A stretch of 64,000 nucleotides of DNA, from positions 1,634,584-1,698,583 of the forward strand of contig MU004192.1 in the NCBI GenBank assembly GCA_010093605.1. Direction: 5' to 3'. Each line of letters opens with the position of its first letter. Position 1 is the first letter of the stretch. Origin of the DNA: Lophium mytilinum. Taxonomy: Eukaryota > Ascomycota > Dothideomycetes > Mytilinidiales > Mytilinidiaceae. The notes under the pieces are model-generated. The model saw only the letters and a list, made by a program, of their open reading frames with translations. It was not told the DNA's origin and did no database searches. Positions 24,647 to 35,394 of this stretch are shown piece by piece. Both the position numbers and the translations under genes were made by a program.

Positions 24647-26414
24647 ATGTGGTCTAGTCCGTTGATCCGTGGTGTAACGGCTGTTATCCTCTGCATTAGA
24701 AGTTTTGCCTATGAATACACCGAGCCAGAGAGTCTTGACGTCGATCATGCTCTAACAAACCTGGGAATCTCTCCAGAGGAGTATGTTCGTTTGCCGAACA
24801 ACACATGTTCTTCTGCGGTCAGTCGACTCATACCTCCTAGATCAAAGCGTTGTTCACTATGTGCTTACATCCATTGCAGTGCGCATTGCTCGCGTCCGTC
24901 TTCAAGACTAAAACTATTCCGCATGGGTCGCCCGCAATCCCCGAGTGGACATCCAGCTTCTGGGCTGCCCAACAAGCTGCGGTGACGCCATTTTGCATCT
25001 TCCAACCCAGCAACAGCAAAGAAGTTGCCATAGCCGTGCTCGTATCTAGACGGTTCGGATGCTCGTTTGCTGTGAAAAGCGGAGGTCATGCAGCCTTCGC
25101 AGGTGCTTCGAATGTCGACGGTGGTATCACCATTGACCTTGCTCAGTTGAACGCAATCGAGCTTACGAGAGACCGGAAGATCGCAAGGGTAGGCACTGGA
25201 AATACGTGGTATCAGGTTTACACCGCCCTTGAAGCAGATCAACTGGCCGTGATTGGGGGACGAGTGGCTGATATTGGAGTCGGCGGCTTAACGTTAGGAG
25301 GTATGATGATCATCCACTCTAGCTCCGTTTCGTTATCCTCTTATTCTTATCAGAATCAAGGTGGCATCTCTTTCTTCTCCGGCTCCCGCGGCTGGGCCTG
25401 CGACAACGTCGCCAACTACGAGCTCGTCACCGCCGCGGGCTCCATTCTACAAGTCAACCGAGAGTCCTACCCAGATCTCTACTGGGCTCTTCGCGGTGGC
25501 GGCAGCAACTTCGGCATCGTAACGCGCTTCGATCTCGAGACCTTCCCGCAAGGGCCCATATGGGGCGGTAGTCGGCTCTACAACGCCACAACATACGGTT
25601 CCGCTCTCATCAAGGCATTCGTAGGCTTCGGAAATAACCCAGACGAGCACGCGGCTACCTGGCTTTCTTTTGCTAAGTTCCAAGGCGCTATGATTATGAG
25701 CATCTTACTTATGCATTCAACCCCTGTCCCGGATCCTCCGATCTTTGGTGCCTATAAGGCAATCCCTAGTCTTACCGACACTACTAAGATCCGAACCCTA
25801 GCAGATTTGACCGTTGAAGTAAACTCTAGCAATCCGAAAGGACTGCGGGAATCATACTGGATGCACACGTTCAAAGCCGATGCCCAGCTCATCGAGTTCA
25901 TGACTGCGACGTATCTCGAGGAGATCTCGCCCGTGCAGGACGTAGCGGGGTTGGAGTACCCCATCGCTCTGCAACTCATCACGAAGGAGACGCTTTTGAA
26001 GATGCAGCGTAATGGTGGAAACGCGACGCCGCTTCCCAAAGAGGCGGACGAAGGCCCTTTCCTGATCATGCAGCTCTGTCCCATGTGGCTGGCGCGGCAA
26101 GATGACGAGGCGGTCATTGGGTCCATTGTGAGGATTATGGATAAGGTAGTTGAAAGAGCGAAGGAGAAGGGGCTATATCGGGAGTATATCTGTGAGTTGG
26201 TCCCAAGAAAAGACGATCTAGAATTGAGAGCGCTGATGAAGAGGCAGACATGAACTACGGGAGCGAGTACCAAGATGTGCTGGGCAGTTATGGCGATGAG
26301 AACTATGAGAGGCTGGAGAGGATTGCGAAGAGATATGATCCGAGGGGTGTCTTTCAGACGCTGAATAAGGGGTATTTCAAATTTGGGGGATCGCCGAAGG
26401 GGAGTTCGCTCTGA
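24647..26414 (+). CDS. Secreted FAD-linked oxidoreductase, berberine bridge enzyme (BBE) family
   Basis: Four exons: 24647-24817, 24880-25300, 25361-26191 and 26248-26414, giving 529 residues. The introns (62, 60 and 56 bp) have GTCAGT, GTATGA and GTGAGT donors and AG acceptors. The second is a multiple of three without stops, and removing it restores the family motif LTLGGGISFF. The third restores YIYMNYGSEYQD. The protein has a signal peptide (first ~21 residues), an NTCSSACALL block, the PCMH-type FAD domain with KSGGHAAFAG and GWACDN, and the C-terminal BBE domain ending YDPRGVFQTLNKGYF. His127 and Cys211 sit where the family attaches FAD bicovalently. Such enzymes oxidise sugars, alcohols or secondary metabolites outside the cell or in the secretory path; the substrate is unknown. 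All key residues are present. Confidence 0.88.
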
Positions 26415-27144
26415 GTTTTCGTTTGCGGGCAAAGCGGGCAGCGCTCGACTCTGGATCGGGCAGCTAGCATAGCATGTCGATTCAAAGATAACTTTTACCT
26501 CTAATTTCGTGCACGTTCGGCAGTCTACACTTACAGTAGAGTAACTAGGCCTAGACTGAAAAGTGTTAGGATTGCGAACTGATGTCACTTGACCGCACGT
26601 TCTCCGCTGCCTCCCTACCCCCCTTTCTCTTTCATCTCTAGGTCCTGACATCTAGATCAAACACCATCGTGGTACGGGCCCTCTCGATTGAGTCTTGATG
26701 CCCTGGAGAGAGTCCGTGGGAGTCAGGGAGTCTTCGATGGAGAAAGCTCAAGCCACGTTGCCGCACGGACCTTTTGCTCGTTAGACGATCGCTGGCTGCC
26801 TTTGCGTGCACCATCGACAATCCATCACATGAAGACGCCGTGCATATCAGAATCCATCTCTCTTCGCAGTTCAGACTGAATCTGTTCTCTTGACATCCCA
26901 GGATTTGCCCGGCCGCGTCGTCAATATAAGCCACAGTTCGACGTAAGCTCATGTGTACGAAGTTTGTACGAGATTGGTACGACCTTCGCACGATAGTAGA
27001 GGTTGTATATTCTTTATATCAATCAGCTCCCGTCCATACAATTGATCATTAGTTCTCTTTTCTTTGAATCACCCGAATCGTCATACCAGTCAATTCCTAA
27101 AAGTTCATTCTTGCTGCCCGCAAAAGCCACCATCCGATCCGAAA
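26415..27144. other. Intergenic, BBE oxidase to AIF-like gene
   Basis: 730 bp holding the 3' flank of the oxidase and the promoter of the next gene. The sequence just upstream of 27145 is a pyrimidine-rich leader. Short frames on both strands have no recognisable product. Confidence 0.4.
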
Positions 27145-28404
27145 ATGGCGCAAACTACTCCATCCACTCAAAAGAATATTATTATCCTCGGTGGTTCATA
27201 CGGTGGCATATCCTCTACTCATTACATCCTCAAACATGTCGTTCCCGCCTTACCATCGAGTTCATCCTACCAAGTTGTCCTCGTCAGCACCTCCACGCAA
27301 GCAATGTGCCGCCCCGCCTGCCCTCGCGCCCTGATCTCAGACGACTTTTTCGACCAACAGAAACTCTTCGTTGATATCACAAAGGGCTTTGAGCAATATC
27401 CCAACTCGAGTTTTCGCTTTGTCCACGGCACTGCCACATCACTCGACCACACCGCTCGGACAGTCTCCGTGAGCGTAGCAGCAGACAACTCCATTGAGTC
27501 CTTCGCCTACCACGCTCTCGTCATCGCCACCGGTGCATCAACTCCATCTCCTCTTTTCGGCCTGAATCAGGGCGAAACAATTCTGCGCGAATCCTGGGCC
27601 GCATTCCGCAAAGCCCTACCCGCCGCCAAGACCATCATCATCGCCGGCGGCGGTCCCGCAGGGATTGAGACAGCCGGCGAACTGGGCGAGTACCTCAATG
27701 GCCGCGCCGGGTGGTTCAGCTCCAATCTCGCGAATCCGAAAGTGGCCATCACCGTCGTGACAGCCGACTCGAAAATCCTGCCCGCGCTCCGGGCCAGCAT
27801 CGCGGCGAAAGCGGAAGTGCAGCTTGCGAAAGTGGGTGTGACTGTGATTAAGAACGCGCGTGTCACAAACGCTGTCCCAATTGGTGGGGCTGCGGGTGCA
27901 GACAGAGTGAGCAAGACGACGGTGACGCTATCAGATGGCCAGACGATGGAGGCGGATCTGTACATCCCTGCGACGGGGTTGATCCCGAACACTAATTTCG
28001 TCGCCAAGGAGCTCCTCACCTCCAACGGGCGTGTGGAGACGAGTTCGACTACACTGCGGGTCGAGAAAGCTGGACCGCGCGTCTATGCCGTTGGTGATGT
28101 GTCCTCGGCAGCGCGCCCAGCTATCCACATTCTGATGGAAGCCATTCCGGTCCTCTGCGCGAATTTGAAGCGCGATCTACTCCTCGACGCTGGGAAAACA
28201 GAAAGCGAAGTTGGTGCGGAGAGAACTTTCAAAGAAGACACGAGCGAAACGCAGATGGTGGCTATTGGGACGAAAAAGGGTGTTGGGGCTGCAATGGGGT
28301 GGCAACTACCGAGTTTCATGGTGTGGTTGATCAAGGGAAGAGACTACTGGCTGTGGACGACTGGCAATCTGTGGAGTGGGAAACAGTGGACGAAGGAGAC
28401 TTGA
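27145..28404 (+). CDS. AIF/FSP1-like FAD-dependent NAD(P)H oxidoreductase
   Basis: One exon, 419 residues from the ATG at 27145. The frame is open further upstream but has no earlier ATG, and MAQTTPSTQKN leads straight into the first Rossmann strand. Residues ~10-30 carry the FAD loop IIILGGSYGGIS, ~160-180 the NAD(P)H loop IIIAGGGPAGIETAGE, and ~312 the C-terminal flavin motif VYAVGDVSS. The MCRPACPRALI block is typical of the fungal AIF2/AMID-like branch of class II pyridine nucleotide oxidoreductases. Relatives pass electrons from NAD(P)H to quinones and have been linked to lipid-radical suppression or cell death. No mitochondrial presequence or membrane helix is obvious, so location and role are inferred. 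It lies on the same strand as the BBE flavoenzyme, 730 bp downstream. Confidence 0.87.
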   Translation: MAQTTPSTQKNIIILGGSYGGISSTHYILKHVVPALPSSSSYQVVLVSTSTQAMCRPACPRALISDDFFDQQKLFVDITKGFEQYPNSSFRFVHGTATSLDHTARTVSVSVAADNSIESFAYHALVIATGASTPSPLFGLNQGETILRESWAAFRKALPAAKTIIIAGGGPAGIETAGELGEYLNGRAGWFSSNLANPKVAITVVTADSKILPALRASIAAKAEVQLAKVGVTVIKNARVTNAVPIGGAAGADRVSKTTVTLSDGQTMEADLYIPATGLIPNTNFVAKELLTSNGRVETSSTTLRVEKAGPRVYAVGDVSSAARPAIHILMEAIPVLCANLKRDLLLDAGKTESEVGAERTFKEDTSETQMVAIGTKKGVGAAMGWQLPSFMVWLIKGRDYWLWTTGNLWSGKQWTKET

Positions 28405-28739
28405 AGAATTATAATTCCCGGGAGATTCCCGCCTTTTCCAAGCTCTTTTAGGTGGCCCTGGAGAACATGCTGCTGTCCCTATGGTTGCGCTATTGTTTTA
28501 CCTCATTAGATCCGACTTTTTGCAACTTCTATGAAAGTTTCTGCGTACATGCCATTCTTTTCCTCCATATTCTCCTCCTCAAATCTGATACTCCCTTATT
28601 TCTCCCTTACCTCCGCCGCTTCGCAGCTAGCGCTGATACAACTCTTCGGAAATAAGGTGTAGACAAAACAGGTCAAGCAGACACAGGCGCGACACCATAA
28701 AATGCTTAAAAGTGAAATGAAATCGAGGAGCCTTGTCAA
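28405..28739. other. Convergent intergenic region
   Basis: 335 bp between the 3' ends of the AIF-like gene (plus) and the NLR-like gene (minus). It should hold both terminators; nothing else seen. Confidence 0.4.
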
Positions 28740-31700
28740 TCATCTTGTGCCTGCTGCAACTTTCGAGAATGTCATGTTATAGATCTCTTTTGTCAGTATC
28801 GAGCCCGATCCACTGCAATTTCCGCCTTCGTTTTCCAAGTATTCGGCCACTTCTACACGGCCCAATGCCGTCGCGATGTCCAGCGCTGTGCCAAGTCTAG
28901 AGCACACCAAATTGAGTTCCGCTCCGAGCGCAATTAGACACTTGACTGTGTCTAGCTTAGCGGAAGATACAGCCGCTACCAACGGTGTACCAAGTACGGT
29001 CCCAAGTCCGAAACATGATTTATTGATCGTCGCCCCAAGCTGATGGAGGACTTTGACCATCTTCGTATGGCCAAGAAAGGAAGCAACCCAGATCATTGGC
29101 GGGCCTGGGTCGTGATCATCCGGGTTCGCGGCGCGCGTGAGGATTGACTCGATGGTATCCTTGTGCTCATCTTGAACAATCCTGAGCAGTGCTCGGTATG
29201 ATATGAAAGAGGGACATCCGAGCTGCCCTTCCCTTTTAAGGAGAGAGCGGACTAGAGCATAATTCTTCCAATGAGCAGCTTGAGTGAACAGCGCCGATGC
29301 ATCGGCGCCGTCTAACTTGAGAGAAGGCCTCGCGTCTAGTAATATTCGAAAGCACTCGACTACGTCTGCGTTGAGCAAAGACGGGGGGGTGTGTACTATT
29401 CCGAGCATGATCACCTCATTGACGTTTGCTCCTTGCTTTAAGAGGGTTTCAAGTACCGAGAGATGTCCTTCGTGAAGGGCCCAGTCCATTGGTCGTCGTC
29501 CGGTGTCATCCTCGACATTCACTATTTCGGCGAGATCAAAGGAGTCAATAGGAAGCTGCACGCTTGACAAGGCTTCGTAAATGCCTCGAGATAGGAATGA
29601 AAGGTACTCATCCGAAAGACGAGCGCGGTTGTAGAGACGCGCGAGAAGCGTGAAATCCATACGCTCTGGATTCCTGAAGTCTAGCTTCTCTCCTAGAACG
29701 CTCTCCTCTAGATTCCATATTGAGAATATCTTCTTGGGCGGTAGCGCTTCGAAATCTCCATCTGTCAGGTAATAGTCTGGGGTCTGAAAAGAGTCGCTCG
29801 CAGCTAGAGAGGTTGTGGGAGAATGTTTTGGGTGGGTGTACCGATAATCTTTCAAGCTACCACCCCTAGATAGGAGCAAGTCATATATCGAACTGTGTTT
29901 TCGATGCCATGCCTCACTCAAAGGGGTAGATCTATAATAGTTAGGATAGAATTCCCGCGTTTCGATCTCGGATGAGGCATTCACCGACGCTCCTGAATCG
30001 AGTAAAATCCTGACTGCTTCTTCGTTTCCAGCCCAGACTGCCACGTGTAAAGGGGTATGGCGGTTATAATCCGACATATTCGCTCCTATGCCTGCATTGA
30101 GGAGCTTCGAAAGCATCTCATTCAGACCATAATAAGCAGCAAATTGTAATGGACCCATATTACCGATACGGCCAATGTTGAAAGCTTCCTCGGACTGCAC
30201 AAGGAGAAAGGCGGTTAATTTAGGCCCAAAAGCAACATTACGTATCTCCGCAGGTGTTTGCTGTACATCTTCTAAGCACAAACGAAGAAGAAGATCCCAG
30301 GGTTTTGCTTCTCCCGCTCGTTGTGTATGCATTATAGCATAAGTAGAGGCATAGCGTGCGAAGGGCTGTTCTGAAAGATATGACCACGCTCTTGCTCGAT
30401 ATACCACCGGGGCGCCTCCCGAAAATAATTGCCCACGGCGAATCTGAGTTGGAATCTGGTAGAAACTGGTTGATAGCAAGTACGTCAAGCATGTTGCGGC
30501 TATATCTGAGTGAGCTGCAGACGCTTCCTGGGGTTTTCCGTCGAAATAGGCTTGCGCGGTTTCATGTACAGGGCGAACGACTTGAGCTTCTCTGTCTAGC
30601 TGAATCAGACCCGCACAAGCAGAAATGACGTATTCGGGTTCATCCACGCGATCTTGCTGGATATCAGTATCTCCAGCAACAATGACCATTGCGTACTGGA
30701 AGTCCTTCAAGCTGAGCGGTTCGCGGGCAAAATAAACCCATTGCAAGGCGCGAAGAGCAAGCTCAACATCCTCTGGGTGTTGCGTCCGAATCCGTAGTAA
30801 GGCATCTCCGTAGGTCTGATCGAGGGTTTTCGGGAGCTCGGTGATAGCTTCGTTGACTGCCCATCTGCTCCGCTTAGCTTTGCGCTCCAACAAATCCATG
30901 TGCAGCCTTGCAAGCAAGAACCTAGTCTCTTGTGATCAGCACAATAGCACGGAAAAGAAGAACGAGAAAAGCTGAGTAACCCACATTCCCCCTGAGCTGT
31001 TTTTCAGCGTGTGTTTGATCTTTTGTTCCAGTGCGGCATCGGCTTGACAATGTTTCCCGAGGTACCGGTCACGCTTGATACGATCGGCCACATATTTGTC
31101 CACATCCTCTTCTCTAGCCCAAATCTCTAACCGAAGAGCATTCTCGATGCTTGATTCAATACTAGGAATGTCCCGAGAAGTAAGAAACAAATGCACGTTA
31201 GGAGGGAGTGCTTGCAATATCTCTAATAGATCATCTCTTGTAAGGTTTTCTTGGTCACACTCATCCAAAGCATCTAGTATGATATACGCTCTACGGAAAG
31301 AGCGTACCTGATCAGCTAGTAGTTTAGACAACTCCTTGATGCTAGCGGCTGTGTTCTGATAAGAATTCCGCCATAGATTTTCTACGGCTTTCCAAGCTTG
31401 GGGTTGTCCGCGAGCCGCAGATGTGTGCACCAACTGTTCGATGAGACTACCGAGGAGGTTTTGAAGTGTCTGAACTTTACGTTGTTTGTAATCGCAGTAA
31501 GCCCACGCAAGTCCAACAGAAGGAGCCTCGTCCGAGAGCATTTGGATGTGTTCGATGACGATGGATGCTAACACTGTTTTCCCCGATCCTGGGATTCCTG
31601 GACAAAATAGAACTCTCTTGGATCCGTTGAGCCAGGATTCGAATTTTGGACTTCGGAGGATCCATAGACCCGTCGCTTCTAGACGAGCATTCAAGGTGTC

Positions 31701-32410
31701 TTTCTGCTTGCTATAGAAATTAACAGGCGATAGCCACGCAGACAACTTCTCATTTTTTGCGTTCTGTTTTCGAGCTGTTGCCGATATATTAGCATAACTT
31801 TAATCATAATCTGCCGTAGAGCTTTCAGGGTAGAAAACCCGGCACAAGACAGTCTAATGGACTTCATACCCTCGGTTTGTGCACGAGCGCTCTCATTCCG
31901 CGATATTTGCTGTTCAAATGCATCCTGTATACCAGAAATACGAGCTACTATCAGTTGCGTATCGCCTTTGATTGCTTTTGATAACGCCACATGGTCGTTA
32001 TCGAGGGCGAGTGATAGTAAGGACTTTTGACGCTCGATCACGGCTATCAACTTCTCCACTTCGTGCTCCTTGAAGGGCCAGCTAAATGACTTTGTGAATT
32101 CTCTAAAGCCAGGCGAAGAGGACTTCTCAATCCCGATTTTTCGAACCGTCTCGTTGAGGGTTTGTCTCAAAAGAGCCAAAGGTCCTTCAGGATACGTAAG
32201 GCTACTGATTGTCTCGGTCCAGCCCCTCGTGCAAGCATCATCTGAGGTGTCCTGGAGAGTCTCTAGCACCCCGCGAAGCGAGCTGAGTTCGAGGATGAGC
32301 TTTCTGCGATCTTTTGTGGCCCCCGAAACGCCGCGAAGGTACTGCAGCGTTTTGGCCGACAGTTGCAGTATGGCGATGATACTAGCGGTCGCGCTCAGGG
32401 GGTCTGCCAT
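28740..32410 (-). CDS. STAND/NLR-like protein: fungal N-terminal helical domain, NACHT, ankyrin repeats
   Basis: Three exons read leftward: 32410-31870, 31774-30985 and 30921-28740, giving 1170 residues. The introns of 95 and 63 bp (donors GTATGA and GTGGGT) keep frame; the second joins GGM to FLLARLHMD, a conserved junction in the family. MADPLSATASIIAILQLSAK opens the helical N-terminal domain common in fungal STAND proteins. The NACHT NTPase follows with Walker A GIPGSGKT (~240-247), Walker B IILDALDECD (~345) and HLFLTSRD. A winged-helix-like linker (~450-560) leads to ankyrin repeats from ~700 (GPLQFAAYYG, TPLHVAVWAGNEE, RRPMDWALHEGH, TALDIATALGR). Members act as intracellular receptors, some in heterokaryon incompatibility or nonself recognition; the ligand here is unknown. 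It looks intact. The ATG at 32410 is the first in frame. Confidence 0.88.
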
Positions 32411-32529
32411 AGAATAATCGAATGTAATTGGAACACTGCAAAGGGGCACTCTGCATTTTCTTTAGTATATTAGAGCGGCATGAGAAAAATCGAGGAGGAG
32501 TCAGGCTAGATAAAGAGCTGCCATCACTG

Positions 32530-32541
32530 CTGACCGGTCAG
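32530..32541. promoter_or_regulatory. Perfect 12-bp palindrome upstream of the NLR gene
   Basis: CTGACCGGTCAG is self-complementary and lies about 120 bp upstream of the NLR ATG. Paired CGG/CCG-type half sites are bound by many fungal Zn2Cys6 regulators, so a regulatory role is possible; no factor can be named. Confidence 0.3.
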
Positions 32542-32585
32542 TGGCTGTGCAGGTCAGTATGCTTAGGTAGCTGCCTGCTGCATCC

Positions 32586-32625
32586 GCAGGCAAGGTTGCT
32601 GCGCCTCCACGCCTCCTTGCCTAGC
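32586..32625. repeat. Short inverted repeat
   Basis: GCAGGCAAGG at 32586 faces CCTTGCCTAGC ending near 32625, forming an 8-bp core stem around a GC-rich loop. Function unknown. Confidence 0.3.
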
Positions 32626-32971
32626 TGCAGCCTTCTATATTCATGGGCGGATTACACGATGCCACTTAGGAGTATGAAATAAGAGAAAATCAGGGGCACC
32701 ATCTAACTCGACTTTACTTTGAATACCAAAGCTACTTATCTAGGTCAGGATGTTGGTAATATTGGGAAGAGTCGTTTTTTCTGCCATTCTATACACCATA
32801 TTCGAAGAGAAATTGATGAGAATATCCAATCGTATCATTTACAGTAGTTAGGGTCCCCAAGTTCATTTGCCCGCATTCCTTAGCTGTGCTGTGTAATCAA
32901 ATTACGCTTCACTGTTTTCCTTTTCCAATTCGAAATCCAGATCGGAACAGAGCTCTAGTCCCCTAACCAGC

Positions 32972-34966
32972 TTAAAGCAGATGCGTCGTATTGAACAAAC
33001 GATTCCCAGTAGCAGTACCTCCGCGTCCCGTATACTTATTCTGCGAAACTCGTAGCGCCACCAGACTGATCCTACCATAGCCGCTGAGTCTACGCTTCAA
33101 ACTGTTCGGATCTTCTGAGAGAGTCCCCTCTTGGACCACCCCCGCCACAATGACGATGCGAACAGTAGCATGCAGCTCCCGGACTCGCTTCCCAAACTCC
33201 AAGATGGAATTCCCGCTGTTGATGACACAGTCCACTAGCACGACGGTGATTTGCCCTTCTACGTGCTCCGGCTTGACATCTTTGGCCTCCTTCGCATGCA
33301 AGAATCCAGAGCTTGGGAAGGCTTCGTTGACACCAAATGCCATGGGTTCACCGCCGCGCATTAGCGGCACGATCAATGTCTGACTCTCGTGGTAGAGGCG
33401 GTATCCTATCGTTATGTTGCCTTGGACGTGCTGGATAGGGTATTCTTCCACGCCAATCAACTCCGAAAGGAATTCAGTAGCGATGTACCATCCAATGCGC
33501 AAATGGGCTTCTCGAAGAATCGGCCCAGAAAAAGCAACACACCTCGTTGCCGTCATTAAAAGCTTTGTAGTGGGCTTTTCCGTGGCGTGGAATATTCTGA
33601 CATCGGACTTGGATGGCCAGAAACCGAGGGAATCGACGAACTCTGGCGAAGTGATTCGGACGAGAGGCATCTAATCTGGGCAGCACGGTGCTTGGTAAGA
33701 CAACTTGGCGGGCTTTCAGACCATTTTCATCGACGGCAACCCTCAAGGCCTCATCCATGGTCTTACTTCTCGTCTCCTCAGCTCCGACGACCACGACCGC
33801 TTCATCCGCCGCTTTGAGCATGGGAATGTCGAGTGGACTATCTCCAAAGGCCCAGACCTTAGTCAACCCCATACTGGTCCTCTGCAAATGAGACACTATG
33901 GTAGCTGTTAAAGCAGGCGTCACGACGTAGCCATTCGAGACCCGGCCTCCACCGATCACCTTGACGGTATCTGATAGTCCCTCCCGTATCAGCACCTCTT
34001 CCCAGACACGACGCAGGCCTCAGCTCACGATGACCGCGCCGACGTGATCTTGTCCTGCTATGTAGTGTAGCAGGGACACGGATTCCGGATACATCGTTAC
34101 CTCGTGGGCTACATCACGACATACGGTATCAAATACCTCATCGTCCACAGCCTCTTCGTAAAGCAGGGTTGCTTGGCAGAATGCAGCATATGAGTACCCC
34201 ATAGGACCACCGAACAACTCTTTCAACGGACATTCCTTCGCGCTCTCGCGTCTGACCTGGACCAGCTTCTCCCAGAACAACGACCCCGTATCTTGGGGCG
34301 CGAAGTTCCGGTCCCCATCGATGACCAACACACTTGCCGGCGGTCCGTTAGGGAACTGGTTCTCCATCACCTCATGAAGAACTCCTTCTACAACTTCCGT
34401 ATTGTGCTCCTCATTGTGCGCCTGGAAGTCCTGAACCAACCTCACTACGTCCCCCAGCACGCCCTCCTGCCTCGAAAGCCGCGCGAACAAGATCCCATGT
34501 TTCCGACAGAGATCCCGCAACTGTCCCTTCTCCACATGCTGCCACTTCCCTAGATGATCCACCGAACACCTCAACCGCTCTCGCGTCGTATCAGCCTCCT
34601 GCCGCGCCTTGATCACGGCAGGAGGCGCGTCCAGGTACAGGTGTGCGTGTAGGTATTCAGGTCGGTCTTAGTACAGCAATAACTCGGCCCCTTTTTCTCG
34701 GCCCAGAACATGTAGTGGCCGGCCACGGCGCCCGTTTTGCCGCTCTCGGCGCATTGTGTGCGGATTTTGTCGATGGCGCGTTTGCGGTACTCTGTCTTTT
34801 TCTCGTTCTGGGAGGGCGTGGAAGGCGGGAGGCCGTAGATTCCTATTATGGTTGGGTTGGGGGAAGGGGTGGATGAGGATGCGGTCGATGAGGTGGGTGT
34901 TTGGGGATTGGATGATGTAGGGGGGCGAGTGGAGGTTGATGGTGCGTCTGAGGATTTAGTGGACAT
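32972..34966 (-). pseudogene. Decayed kinase-HAD-uracil phosphoribosyltransferase fusion
   Basis: Read leftward from ATG 34966, this matches the fungal three-part protein: P-loop kinase-like, HAD phosphatase-like, then UPRT. The first part keeps IIGIYGLP and VAGHYMFWAEK, but the GSGKT P-loop and about 40 following residues are missing. A 2-bp insertion near 34640 shifts the frame just before LYLDAPPAVIKARQ. The HAD part (FAPQDTGSLFWEKL, VWAFGDSPLDIPML) is cut by an in-frame TGA near 34019, where relatives have a Cys in TCGLRRVW. A third frame change occurs near 33670. The UPRT part is otherwise well kept: LMRGGEPMAFGVN, the PRPP loop VVLVDCVINSGNS, and the end GNRLFNTTHLL. UPRT converts uracil and PRPP to UMP. 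No introns explain the breaks; a 48-bp intron at the TGA is formally possible but would remove conserved residues. Assembly errors are the other alternative. Confidence 0.8.
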
Positions 34967-35394
34967 AGTGGGAATGCCTGGTAAAAGATGAGTAGTAATC
35001 CACAGCTTGACGATTTGCTCGAGCCTACTGAGGTGAGATTCCGGACGTTAGATCGGTAGGAAGTTAGAAGATTGCTGCGATGCGCTTCAATTTTAAGCTT
35101 GGCTCATCTTTGTATTTATCCGCCTGCTGTGGCAAACAAGATACGCAAGGAGGGCTTTGTGGTATGTTAGAAAGTTCTCCTATTGACTAAGAACTGCAGA
35201 CAAACGGGCTAAACAGCACGGTGTCTTTCTATATAGAGCGCCTAAACTCCATTCAAACAAACCGGACATACTTCCTAACCCTTCCATCCAAAGAGAAGCC
35301 TCCCGAAACGCCCATATCCAAGATCAAATATGCCGCCATCTTCTTCCTAACTGCGTTCTTACGACATACCTCAGACTCGGAACTCCCTGGCCCC
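34967..35394. other. Intergenic, decayed UPRT fusion to kinase-like gene
   Basis: 428 bp; promoter side of the decayed gene and 3' flank of the kinase-like gene. A plus-strand frame (35221-35628) overlaps the kinase tail and has no support. Confidence 0.4.

Larger units (their letters stand above)
32411..32971. promoter_or_regulatory. Upstream region of the NLR-like gene
   Basis: 561 bp between the NLR start (minus) and the 3' end of the decayed UPRT gene (minus). It holds the perfect palindrome at 32530-32541 and a GC-rich inverted repeat at 32586-32625. No gene seen. Confidence 0.4.

Noticed and set aside
33990-34040. A 48-bp intron explaining the in-frame stop in the UPRT fusion
   Set aside because: GTGAGC and a GAG acceptor exist, but splicing would remove residues (GLRRVWEEVL) that are conserved in the family and readable here.
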